This document shows positions 16,781-25,060 of a stretch of DNA of 64,000 nucleotides, in pieces. The translations under genes were made by a program, and so were the position numbers. The stretch is from Massilia sp. Mn16-1_5 (GTDB lineage Bacteria; Pseudomonadota; Gammaproteobacteria; Burkholderiales; Burkholderiaceae_D): positions 248,001 to 312,000 of the forward strand of contig NZ_PPXQ01000002.1 of the NCBI RefSeq assembly GCF_004798585.1, in the 5' to 3' direction. Position 1 is the first letter of the stretch. Each line of letters begins with the position of its first letter. The notes below the pieces were generated by a model. It was not told the DNA's origin and searched no databases. It was given only the letters and a program-made list of their open reading frames with translations.

Positions 16781-19700
16781 TTATGTGCCGACACTCACCG
16801 CGCTGCTGCCTCCCCCGGTCGGCCGCACCTGGATCTTGGCCGCGATCCGCTCCGTCATCTCCTGCACGTGCGAGATCACGCCGACCTTCCGGCCCATGGC
16901 CTGCAGCGCGTCGAGCGCGTCCATGGCGATGCCGAGGGTGTCGCTGTCGAGCGAGCCGAAGCCCTCGTCGATGAACAGCGACTCGACCCGTACCCGGTTC
17001 GAGGACAGCGAAGCCAGGCCCAGCGCCAGGGCCAGCGAGACGAGGAAGGATTCGCCGCCCGAGAGGGAGTTGACCGAGCGGATTTCGCCGCCCATGTCCT
17101 GGTCGCGCACCATCAGCGCCAGCGAGGGGGCGCCGGCGTTGTCGACGCGCTCGAGGCGGTAGCGCCGCGCCAGCTGGTTCAGGTGGCTGTTGGCGTAGCC
17201 GAGCAGGACGTCGAGCGTGAATTGCTGGGCGTAGTTGCGGAACTTCTTGCCGTCGGCGGAACCGATCAGTTCCGACAGCCGACCCCAGCGCGCCTCGATC
17301 GCCTGCTGGCGTTCGATCTCGGCCAGCATCGATTGCGCCCGCACGCGGCGCTCGTCGTCCTGGGCCGCCTGCAGGCGCAGGCTGGTCGCGCGTTCGTGCA
17401 CGGCGCTGCGTTCTTCCAGCACGGCCTGCAAGGCGTCGGCGACGGCGGCGCCGTCCTGCATGGCGCCGTCGGGCGATGCGCTGGCTTCGTGCAGCGCGCG
17501 CTGGGCCTTGCGCTCGGCCAGCACGGTGTCTGCCTTCGACAGCGCGGCGTCGAGTTCGGCCAGGGCGGCGCGTTCCTGGGCCCGCGCGGCCTCGCCGACG
17601 GCGAGCAGGCCGGCCAGCTGCGCCTGGCTCTCCACCGGTGCCAGATCGGCATGGTGGGCGGCATAGTCCTCGAGCCAGTCGGCCAGTCGTGCGGCGGCAT
17701 CCCTCGCGTCGTCCTGCAGCGTTCCGATGCGTTCCTGGGCCTGCGTGAGCGCACTGCGCACCCGGGTTTCGCGCTGCGCCGCCTCGCCGGCCGCCGCCTG
17801 GCGCGCGGCCAGGGTCTCACGGCTTGACGTGACGGCGCGGCGCAGCTCCTGCTCGACCTCGCCGACGGCGCGGCCCGCGAACAGGGCGGCGCGGGCGGCG
17901 CGCCGTTCTCCCAGTTCGGCTTCGCTGCGGGCACAGGCATCGAGCGCGGCGGCAGCGGCGCCGGCTGCATGCTCGGCGCGCACGGCCGCTTCGCGCTGGG
18001 CAGCTTCGAGCGCCGCCAGGGCCGCGCGCTGTTCAAACAGCTGGGTGGACTGCGTCGTCCAGGCTTTCGCCTCGGCCGCACGCGCCGCCTGCCATTGGAC
18101 GGGATTGCGGCGCCACAGCGCTTGCCAGCCCTCGCCGGATGCGTCAAGCAGCACAGGATCGAGGTCGGCCAGCACGGCCGCCAGCGCGGCGCGCTCGCGT
18201 TCGAGCTGGGCACCGATCGTTTTGTGTTCGCTTTCCAGGGTGCCCAGGGCAGCCTGCGCCTTATGGGCGGCCTCGCGCAGGCGCGTCTGTTCGGCGGTCG
18301 CGGCTTCGAAGCTGGCCTGGGCCGTCTCGCGCGCCTGCATGGCGCGCCGCGCGGCCTGCTGGCGCGCGTCGATGGCCTCCAGCGCCTCGCGCACGGCCGA
18401 CATCTGGGCTTCGAACCAGGGCTGGCGTTCGCCGGCGGGCGGCGCCTCGCCGGACACCGGATTGGCGCGCCAGGCGGCATCGAGTTCGGCCAGGTCGGCC
18501 GCCAGGGCAGTGCGCTCCTGCGCGAGCGTGGCCAAGCGCTCGCCGCTCGATGCGAGCTGGGCGCGCCGCGTCGCCTGTTCCGACAGGTTGCGCTGTACCT
18601 CGGCGCGGCGCTCGGCGACCTGGGTGCGCAGCAGTTCGAAGACCGCGTGCAGGCGCGCGTCCTGGTGCGCGTAGGGATGGGCTGCGCTGCCGCAGACCGG
18701 GCAGGGGTCGCCCTCGACCAGCGCCGCGCGCAGGGTGGCGACGTCGCCGGCGCAGGCCAGTTCGGCCGCGCTCAGGGCCTGCTCGGCCTGGCTTGCCGCG
18801 CCAGTCAGCGCGGGCTCGGCGGCAAGTGCGGCCGCCAGCGCGGTGTCGGCGGTGCTGCGCGCGGAGCGGGTGCGTTCGAGTTCGGCATCGATCCGGGCCA
18901 GGTGGTCGCGCGCCGTGTGCAGGCCTTTCGCCAGGCGCACGGCGGCGCCCAGCTGTTCGCGCCGGGCGTCGAGACGCTGGCGCTCTTCATTCAAGGCATC
19001 CGGATCGAAGCCGGCCAGCGCAGCGGACGCAGCCTGGCGCGCGGCTTCAAGTTCGGCGATGCGGCCGGTCGCCGCGTCAAATGCCTCCTGCGCTGCCTGC
19101 GCGGTGGCGGCCGCATTCACGCGGGCGCGCTCGGCCCGGGCCAGGGAGGCAATGCTGGTTTCCTCGCTCGCGGCAGCCTGCGCGGCCTGCGCGAACAGCT
19201 TGTCCCAGCGCGGCCACTGCGCGGCCAGGGCTTCGTGGCGGCGATGGTCGGCGAGCCAGGCGGCGCTGCGCGTCTCGGCCTCGCGCGTCTGCGCCAGCCG
19301 GGTTTCGGCCTCGCCAAGCAGTGCGCGCGTACGCGCCAGCTCGGCCGCCGATTCGTCGCGCCGCGCGGCCAGCTGGGCATGGGCGCCGGCCAGCGTGGCG
19401 ATGGTCGCATCGAGCGCTTTTGCCGCGTCGAGCTGCGCGGCGGCGGCCAGTTGCGCCGCCTCCGCCGTCTCGAGCGCCAGGGTCGCGCCTTGCACTTCCT
19501 GCAGGGCCTGGTGCACGCCTTGCGCCGCGCGTTCGAGTTCGCCCTGGCCGTTGGCAAGCAGGGCTTCGACCTGCGCGCGCTCGGCATCCAGGCGCGCCAG
19601 TTCCGCCATCAGCGGACGCGCGGCCTGCACTTCGTCCAGGGTGGCCAGGCGCAGGCGCCGATCCTGCGCCGCTTCCGCGTGCAGGCGGGCCTCGGCCAGC

Positions 19701-20542
19701 AGGCTTTCCGCCTGCGCTTCGTTCTGGCGCAGGCGCTCGCTCTCCTGGTGCCAGCGCAGCTGGGCTTCCAGCAGGGCACGGCGGACGTCGACCGCCTGCA
19801 GGGCGACCTCCACGGCGGCGCGTTCGGCATCCAGCTCGGCACGGGCTTCCTGGGCGAGCGGCGCGTGGTCGGCCAGGCGCGAAGTCAGGCGCCGTACCGC
19901 ATCCTGTTCCTGTTTATAGCGCTCGTAGGCGCGCTTCGAGATCTCGCTGTAGACGGCGCTGCCGGTGAGCGTTTCGAGCAGCTCGCCGCGCTCGTTCTCG
20001 TCGGTTTTCAAAAAGGCCGAGAACTCGTTCTGGGCCAGCAGCACGGAACGGGTGAACTGCTCGAACGAGAGGCCGATGCGCGCCGCGATCTCCGCCTGGG
20101 CCTCGGTCTTGGTGCCGCCCAGCGCAACCAGCTCGGGCAGGCGGTGCAGGGTCATGTTCGAGGCCTGCAGCAGGCCGCTGACCTTGTTGCGCGAGCGGCG
20201 CACGCTCCAGCGCGCGCGGTAGTGGACGCCGTCGTTGCCGACGAAGTCGACTTCGGCATAACCCTCGGCCGAACCGCGGCGCAGCAGGTTGCGCGCGTCG
20301 GTGGTCGAGACGGATTCGCCGCCGGCGTCGGGCAGGGCGCCGCGGCTGCTGCGCTGCTGCAGGCGCGGCGTGTTGCCATATAAAGCCAGGCAGAGGGCGT
20401 CGAGCAGGGTGCTTTTGCCGGCGCCGGTCGGCCCGCAGATCGCGAACAGGCCGGAGGAGGCCAGCGGTTCGCTCTCGAAATCGACGCAAAATTCTCCCGC
20501 CAGGGACGCCAGGTTGCGTCCCGAGATACGCAGGATCTTCAT
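16781..20542 (-). CDS. sbcC: Exonuclease SbcCD subunit C (ATPase)
   Basis: 1253 residues, an SMC-like ATPase. Walker A GPTGAGKST is at residues 37-45, followed by a very long Ala/Glu/Arg-rich coiled coil. The zinc hook CPVC lies near residue 611, a second coiled coil follows, then the ABC signature SLSGGESFL and Walker B LFIDEGFGSLD near the C-terminus. With SbcD it forms the SbcCD (Rad50-Mre11) nuclease that opens hairpins and processes DNA ends and protein-blocked ends. Its start overlaps the sbcD stop by ATGA (20539-20542), indicating translational coupling. It is somewhat longer than E. coli SbcC (1048 residues), with the extra length in the coiled coils. Confidence 0.96.
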   Translation of the reverse strand: MKILRISGRNLASLAGEFCVDFESEPLASSGLFAICGPTGAGKSTLLDALCLALYGNTPRLQQRSSRGALPDAGGESVSTTDARNLLRRGSAEGYAEVDFVGNDGVHYRARWSVRRSRNKVSGLLQASNMTLHRLPELVALGGTKTEAQAEIAARIGLSFEQFTRSVLLAQNEFSAFLKTDENERGELLETLTGSAVYSEISKRAYERYKQEQDAVRRLTSRLADHAPLAQEARAELDAERAAVEVALQAVDVRRALLEAQLRWHQESERLRQNEAQAESLLAEARLHAEAAQDRRLRLATLDEVQAARPLMAELARLDAERAQVEALLANGQGELERAAQGVHQALQEVQGATLALETAEAAQLAAAAQLDAAKALDATIATLAGAHAQLAARRDESAAELARTRALLGEAETRLAQTREAETRSAAWLADHRRHEALAAQWPRWDKLFAQAAQAAASEETSIASLARAERARVNAAATAQAAQEAFDAATGRIAELEAARQAASAALAGFDPDALNEERQRLDARREQLGAAVRLAKGLHTARDHLARIDAELERTRSARSTADTALAAALAAEPALTGAASQAEQALSAAELACAGDVATLRAALVEGDPCPVCGSAAHPYAHQDARLHAVFELLRTQVAERRAEVQRNLSEQATRRAQLASSGERLATLAQERTALAADLAELDAAWRANPVSGEAPPAGERQPWFEAQMSAVREALEAIDARQQAARRAMQARETAQASFEAATAEQTRLREAAHKAQAALGTLESEHKTIGAQLERERAALAAVLADLDPVLLDASGEGWQALWRRNPVQWQAARAAEAKAWTTQSTQLFEQRAALAALEAAQREAAVRAEHAAGAAAAALDACARSEAELGERRAARAALFAGRAVGEVEQELRRAVTSSRETLAARQAAAGEAAQRETRVRSALTQAQERIGTLQDDARDAAARLADWLEDYAAHHADLAPVESQAQLAGLLAVGEAARAQERAALAELDAALSKADTVLAERKAQRALHEASASPDGAMQDGAAVADALQAVLEERSAVHERATSLRLQAAQDDERRVRAQSMLAEIERQQAIEARWGRLSELIGSADGKKFRNYAQQFTLDVLLGYANSHLNQLARRYRLERVDNAGAPSLALMVRDQDMGGEIRSVNSLSGGESFLVSLALALGLASLSSNRVRVESLFIDEGFGSLDSDTLGIAMDALDALQAMGRKVGVISHVQEMTERIAAKIQVRPTGGGSSAVSVGT

Positions 20543-21780
20543 GCGCGCTCCGCGTCGCCGGGGAGCATCAGTTCGGCAAAGGCCGTCAACTGCTCATTCG
20601 GCGCCTCTTCACCGAAGCGCTGCTGCCACAGGCGGCGGAAGATGTCGTCCGGTTGCAGCTGCGCCAACTGGTCGAGCGTCAGCGCGTCGGCGCCGTCTTC
20701 GCGGGTGACGACTTTGCGGGTCGGCTCGATCTTCGCCAGGCGCACGGGCTTGCCGGCGATCGCCGTCTCCACTTGCGCGCGCAGGCCCGGCTCCGGACCG
20801 TCGAGCAGCACCCGTACCTCCAGGTAGGGGCGGCACTGCGGCGGCAGGTCGGCGTCGAGTTCGAGCGCTTCGAGCGCGGCCAGTACTTCCGGCAGCGGCG
20901 CCGGCTTGGGCGGCACGCGCAGCAGCTCGACCGCGCGCGGCACGAGGAGTGGCGTGACTTCCTTCGCGGTCGGGCCGTCGAGGTCGATGCGCAGCACCTG
21001 GTGCTGGTAGCCGACTTCGGCGAACGACAGCGGCAGCGGGCTGCCGGAATAGCGCAGGTGCTCCTTCTTGCCGACGCGCTGGGCGAGGTGCAGGTGCCCC
21101 AGCGCCGCATAGGCGATCTCCGGATCGAACATCGAGGCCGGCAGCGCTTCGGTGCCGCCGATGACGATGCGGCGCTCCGAGTCGATCGAGGACTGGCCGT
21201 CGACCATGTGGCAGTGGCCCATGGCCAGGATCGCCTGATCCGGCTGGCGGCGCGACCGGGCCAGTTCGAAAGCCTGGCTGTAGAGCAGGGCGATGCCGTT
21301 CAGGTAGGCGTCGCCTTCGACCTCGGCCTTGGGCACGTCGCCCGGACGCAGGAAGGGCACGCCCAGGCACCAGGCTTTCACTTCGCCCGCTTTGTCCTTC
21401 AGCGGCACCAGCAGGCGCTCGAGGTCGATCTCGCCGTCGCGGCCGCGCACCACGTTGCCGATCACGATCGTGCCGTGGGCTTCCAGCAGCGGCCCCGGCG
21501 CTTCCAGGCGGCCGGGCGAATCGTGGTTGCCGGCGATGACGACGATCTGCAGGTGCGGCGCGCGCAGCTTGGCCCGCTGCAGGAAGCCGTAGAGCTGGCG
21601 CTGGGCGGCGGACGAAGGATTGGCGTTGTCGAAAATGTCGCCCGCGATCAGGAGCGCGTCGGCCTCTTCACTGACGATCGTATCGAGCAGCCAGTCGAGG
21701 AAGCACTGGTGTTCGTAGGTCCGGTCGTAATTGTGCAGGGTCTGGCCGAGGTGCCAGTCGGAGGTGTGCAACAGCCGCAT
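20539..21780 (-). CDS. sbcD: Exonuclease SbcCD subunit D (nuclease)
   Basis: 413 residues. The metallophosphoesterase motifs are intact: LHTSDWHLG at the N-terminus, AGDIFDNANP near residue 47, VIAGNHDSPGRL near residue 81 and GHCH / GHLH further on. These bind the two Mn ions of the Mre11-type nuclease. It is the first gene of the sbcDC operon and overlaps sbcC by 4 bp. No Shine-Dalgarno precedes the ATG. A promoter-like pair and a long palindrome lie 36-64 bp upstream, shared with the divergent ycaQ-like gene. Confidence 0.97.
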   Translation of the reverse strand: MRLLHTSDWHLGQTLHNYDRTYEHQCFLDWLLDTIVSEEADALLIAGDIFDNANPSSAAQRQLYGFLQRAKLRAPHLQIVVIAGNHDSPGRLEAPGPLLEAHGTIVIGNVVRGRDGEIDLERLLVPLKDKAGEVKAWCLGVPFLRPGDVPKAEVEGDAYLNGIALLYSQAFELARSRRQPDQAILAMGHCHMVDGQSSIDSERRIVIGGTEALPASMFDPEIAYAALGHLHLAQRVGKKEHLRYSGSPLPLSFAEVGYQHQVLRIDLDGPTAKEVTPLLVPRAVELLRVPPKPAPLPEVLAALEALELDADLPPQCRPYLEVRVLLDGPEPGLRAQVETAIAGKPVRLAKIEPTRKVVTREDGADALTLDQLAQLQPDDIFRRLWQQRFGEEAPNEQLTAFAELMLPGDAERA

Positions 21781-21808
21781 GGAGAATCGGGAAAAGGATG
21801 GTGAAGGT

Positions 21809-21844
21809 CGGCTGCACTATAGCGCAGCCGGGCCGCGTCTTCAA
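21809..21844 (-). promoter_or_regulatory. sbcD promoter with overlapping palindrome
   Basis: On the minus strand TTGAAG (21844-21839) and TATAGT (21821-21816) are 17 bp apart. The -10 lies inside a 22-nt near-perfect palindrome at 21809-21830: arms CGGCTGC and GCAGCCG around a CTATAG core. It is not a LexA box (no CTG-N10-CAG). It could be an operator or an mRNA 5' hairpin. Confidence 0.55.
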
Positions 21845-21885
21845 AAAAATCGCGCACGCCCCTGCGCTGCTTGGTAAAACCTCAT

Positions 21886-21891
21886 TAGAAT
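21886..21891 (+). promoter_or_regulatory. -10 element of the ycaQ-like gene, suggesting a leaderless mRNA
   Basis: TAGAAT ends 6 bp before the ATG at 21898, so initiation at the usual distance would place the first nucleotide on the A of the ATG. No Shine-Dalgarno is present. The -35 region is poor. Confidence 0.45.
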
Positions 21892-21897
21892 ATTTAC

Positions 21898-23148
21898 ATG
21901 AGCGAAATTGTCCTCTCGATAAGCGGCGCTCGCGCCCTGCACCTGGCGGCCCAGGGCCTGCTGCAAGCGCGCCGGCGCAAGGCCACCAAGGCCGACGTCC
22001 TCGACACGATCCGCCGCATGGGCGTGTTGCAAATCGACACCATCAACGTCGTCGCCCGCAGTCCTTACCTGGTGCTGTGGAGCCGGCTGGGCGACTACCC
22101 GTTGGAATGGCTCGAAGAGCTGCTGGCCGAAGGCAAGCTTTTCGAATATTGGGCCCACGAAGCCTGTTTCATCCCGCGCGAGGATTACGGCCTGTACCGC
22201 CACCGCATGCTGGACCCGGGCGCGATGGGCTGGAAGTACTCCGCCACCTGGATGCGCGAGCGCGCCGGAGAAGTCGCGGCCCTGCTGGCCCACATCCGCA
22301 GCACGGGCCCGGTGCGCTCGTCCGACTTCGAACGCAGCGACGGCAAGGCCGTCGCCAAGGCGGAAGGCTGGTGGGAGTGGAAGCCGGAAAAGCGCTCGCT
22401 GGAAGTCCTGTTCACTTCGGGCGCCCTGATGATCGCGCGCCGCCACAACTTCCAGCGCGTCTACGACCTGGCCGAGCGCGTGCATCCGGAATGGGACGAT
22501 GCGCACATGCCGGCGCTGCCCGAGGTGCGCCGCAGCTTCGCCCTGCGTGCGGTAAAAGCCCTGGGTCTGGCGCGCGCCGCCTGGGTGCCCGACTACCACC
22601 GCACCCGCCGCCCGCATGTCGACCTGGGCAAGCTGGCCGAGGAGGGGCTGCTGTTGCGCGCCCGCGTCACCGGCTGGGACGACCCGGTCTACATCCATCC
22701 CGACAATGCCGGGCTCGCGCAGCAGGCGGCAAGCGGCACGCTGAATCCGACCCTGAGCACGATCCTGTCTCCCTTTGACCCCGTGGTCTGGGACCGGCGC
22801 CGCGCGCTGGAATTGTTCGATTTCGACTACCGGCTCGAGTGCTACACGCCGGCCGCCAAGCGGCGCTACGGTTACTTCACGCTGCCGCTGCTGCGCCGCG
22901 GCGCCCTGGTGGGGCGGATCGACGCCAAGGCGCACCGGCGCGAGGGCGTGTTCGAAATAAAAGCGCTGTTCTTCGAGCCGGGGGTGCGCGCCAGCGATGC
23001 GCTCGTACGCGACGTCGCCGGCGCCCTGCAGCGCTGCGCGCGCTGGCATGGCTGTCCGCAGCTGCGCCTGCTGCGCAGCGAGCCGGCGGAACCCGGTGAA
23101 CGCCTCGGCGTCCTGCTGGGCACGGGCGCGGACCTGGCCGCCGCATGA
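21898..23148 (+). CDS. YcaQ/AlkX-type DNA glycosylase (winged-helix family)
   Basis: 416 residues of the HTH_42 family. The N-terminal part reads ADVLDTIRRMGVLQIDTINVV. The QxD triplet (Gln45, Asp47) corresponds to the catalytic motif of the YcaQ/AlkX subgroup, which unhooks DNA interstrand crosslinks; the AlkZ subgroup has QxQ. The segment LFEYWAHEACFIP is another hallmark. Family members are tandem winged-helix proteins acting in DNA repair. It is divergent from sbcDC, another DNA-repair operon, and its stop overlaps the next start by ATGA (23145-23148). A leaderless start is suggested by a -10 element just ahead of the ATG. Confidence 0.9.
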   Translation: MSEIVLSISGARALHLAAQGLLQARRRKATKADVLDTIRRMGVLQIDTINVVARSPYLVLWSRLGDYPLEWLEELLAEGKLFEYWAHEACFIPREDYGLYRHRMLDPGAMGWKYSATWMRERAGEVAALLAHIRSTGPVRSSDFERSDGKAVAKAEGWWEWKPEKRSLEVLFTSGALMIARRHNFQRVYDLAERVHPEWDDAHMPALPEVRRSFALRAVKALGLARAAWVPDYHRTRRPHVDLGKLAEEGLLLRARVTGWDDPVYIHPDNAGLAQQAASGTLNPTLSTILSPFDPVVWDRRRALELFDFDYRLECYTPAAKRRYGYFTLPLLRRGALVGRIDAKAHRREGVFEIKALFFEPGVRASDALVRDVAGALQRCARWHGCPQLRLLRSEPAEPGERLGVLLGTGADLAAA

Positions 23149-24125
23149 TCCTGCCGCCGGCGCCCCTTGCGGCCGTCGGCCCCGACGGGCAGCCGCTTTT
23201 CGGGCGCTACCAGGGCCTGGCCGGCGCGCCCGGCTGGGACAGGCTGGCGCCGCCCCATGCGCGCGGTGCGCTGTGGCGGCGCCTGCACCACAAGCGCTGG
23301 CATTTCGTCGCCCTGGTCACCGAGGAGCTGTTCTGCGGCGTGGCCATCGTCGATATCGGCTGGAGCAATACCGCCTTCGCCTATGTGTTCGACCGTGGCC
23401 GGCGCCGCGTCGTGGCCGCCCTGTCGCCGCTGGGTGTGGCGGGCTTGACGGCGGTGGTGGGAGCAACGGTGGCGCAAGGTGCCCGCTTTACGCTGCCGGG
23501 ACGGCGCATCGCGATCGAGGCGGACGGTGCGCACGGCCACCGGCTGCAGCTTCATGCGGGAGGCTTTCGCATCGATGCGGCCTACGCCGGCACCGGGCCG
23601 CGCCTGCTGGCGGTCGGACCCGTGTGCGACGGCGGCAGCGTGCACAGTACCCAGAAGTCGCCGGGCCTGGCGTTGCAAGGCTGGCTGGAGGCGGGCGGGC
23701 GCCGCTTTCGCCTCGATGGCGGCGTGGCCAGCTACGATTTTTCGAACGGCTTGCTGGGGCGGCGGACGGCCTGGCGTTGGATTTCGGCGCACGGGCTGGA
23801 CATCGGTTTCAACCTGCAGGCCGGCTACTTTGGCGACGCCGAAAATGCGCTCTGGGTAGACCGCGTGCTGGTTCCGCTGGGCGCGCTCGAGGTGAATATC
23901 GGAGCCGGCGGCGTCTGGACCCTGGTGACGGACGATGGCCTGCTCGACCTGCGATTCACGCCCGAAGGCACGCGCTGCGACGACAAGCAATTGCTCGTGG
24001 CCAGTTCGCGCATGCGCCAGCACGTGGGCCGCTTCGACGGCTGGGTGAGGTCGGCGCCGGACGCGCCGCGGCGTGCGGTCACGGGGCTGGCGGGGCTGGC
24101 CGAGGACTACCGCGCACGCTGGTAG
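23145..24125 (+). CDS. DUF2804 family protein
   Basis: 326 residues matching the DUF2804 family in overall pattern: LFCGVAIVDIGWSNTAFAYVFD near the N-terminus and VASYDFSNGLLGRRTAWRW near residue 200. No signal peptide or clear membrane helix; mostly beta-structure is expected. The family has no established function; some members occur near lipid or repair genes. It overlaps the YcaQ-like gene by 4 bp and so is translationally coupled to it. No terminator follows. Confidence 0.82.
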   Translation: MILPPAPLAAVGPDGQPLFGRYQGLAGAPGWDRLAPPHARGALWRRLHHKRWHFVALVTEELFCGVAIVDIGWSNTAFAYVFDRGRRRVVAALSPLGVAGLTAVVGATVAQGARFTLPGRRIAIEADGAHGHRLQLHAGGFRIDAAYAGTGPRLLAVGPVCDGGSVHSTQKSPGLALQGWLEAGGRRFRLDGGVASYDFSNGLLGRRTAWRWISAHGLDIGFNLQAGYFGDAENALWVDRVLVPLGALEVNIGAGGVWTLVTDDGLLDLRFTPEGTRCDDKQLLVASSRMRQHVGRFDGWVRSAPDAPRRAVTGLAGLAEDYRARW

Positions 24126-24196
24126 GCAGGCAATAGCGGCGCAACGCGGCGGGGTCCCGCGGGTTGACCGACAGCTCAGCGCAGCCTTGGCCGAGT

Positions 24197-24237
24197 TTGA
24201 TCGAGATCAAACCCGCGACTGTCGTGATCCTTACACT
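24197..24237 (+). promoter_or_regulatory. FNR/ANR-type binding site with class II promoter
   Basis: TTGATCGAGATCAA at 24197-24210 is a perfect match to the FNR consensus TTGAT-N4-ATCAA. A -10-like TACACT lies at 24232-24237, which places the site centre at -41.5 of the expected start near 24245. That is the standard arrangement for activation by FNR under oxygen limitation. The first downstream gene starts 121 bp after that position. Confidence 0.75.
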
Positions 24238-24365
24238 GTTAGCTTCCTTCAGGCTGAAGAGAAGAAAAAACATCCGCCCAGCCTGTTCAAAAACCAATGT
24301 GTCCAGCCAGGCCGCGTTCCCCTGCGGGGAATGCGCTCGCGCTGAAGACACCGAGAGGAGACCGA

Positions 24366-24968
24366 ATGCTGACCGCGACCTATACCCTCGTTGCGCTTTC
24401 CGTCGAACAAACCAATCTGCGGGTGAGCCTGCATGCCGTGCAGCAACTGGTCCAGAAAAGCTATGCGCGCCAGAGCGCGCTGACCGAGGGACAGGCCGAC
24501 TACGTCTGCGATACCTTGCGCCGGCTTTACGAAAGCTGCCAGGGCCGCAAGCTCGACCGCTTCCTGCTGCCGGCCCTGCGCCGCGCGGGTGCCGTCGCGA
24601 ACGCGCCAGCCGAGCCTCTGCTCTGCGAGCTCGACATGCTCAGCCGCAGCGCCGCCGAGGCGCTGGGTACGGCCTGCCGCCTGGCCGCCGGCAGCATCGC
24701 CTCCGAAGAGGACGTCGATGCGTTCTGCCTGGCCGTCGAGCGTTTCTGCGTGGCGCTCGAGCTGCGTTTCGACCGCGAGGAGCGCGAGCTGTTCCCGATC
24801 GCGCGCGGCGTCATTGCCGGCGACGCCTGGTTCGCCGTCGCCAACCAGATGCTGGCCTACGACGCCTACCGCGAGGAGCACCGCGGACGCGTGCCGCCGC
24901 CGGCCAGCCGCGCGGGCCGCGGCGAGGCGGCGCACCGGCAGGGGCTGCCGGTCTCGTATCTGCACTAG
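24366..24968 (+). CDS. HHE/hemerythrin-like helical protein
   Basis: 200 residues from an ATG preceded by GAGAGGAG. All-helical and without a signal peptide. The C-terminal part reads ELRFDREERELFPIAR, resembling the last helix of hemerythrin HHE domains. However, the His expected before the EE pair is not present, and only one His (in SLHAVQQL) is found in the first helix. Iron binding is therefore doubtful; it may be a degenerate or distant relative. The strongest clue to its role is the FNR-type promoter upstream, which suggests expression under low oxygen, in line with the oxygen- or NO-sensing roles of many hemerythrins. Cys49 and Cys59 are further candidate functional residues. Confidence 0.55.
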   Translation: MLTATYTLVALSVEQTNLRVSLHAVQQLVQKSYARQSALTEGQADYVCDTLRRLYESCQGRKLDRFLLPALRRAGAVANAPAEPLLCELDMLSRSAAEALGTACRLAAGSIASEEDVDAFCLAVERFCVALELRFDREERELFPIARGVIAGDAWFAVANQMLAYDAYREEHRGRVPPPASRAGRGEAAHRQGLPVSYLH

Positions 24969-25025
24969 CTGCTCGCTGTTGGCCCATTGCGGCCGGGGAC
25001 GCCAGGAAAATCCCGCATCGTTCTT

Positions 25026-25034
25026 TGTTATGAT
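25026..25034 (+). promoter_or_regulatory. Extended -10 promoter of the DUF349 gene
   Basis: TGT followed by TATGAT (25029-25034) makes an extended -10 element 27 bp before the ATG. No good -35 is seen. Confidence 0.5.
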
Positions 25035-25060
25035 GGGGGTTTTGGAAGTGCGATTTCATC

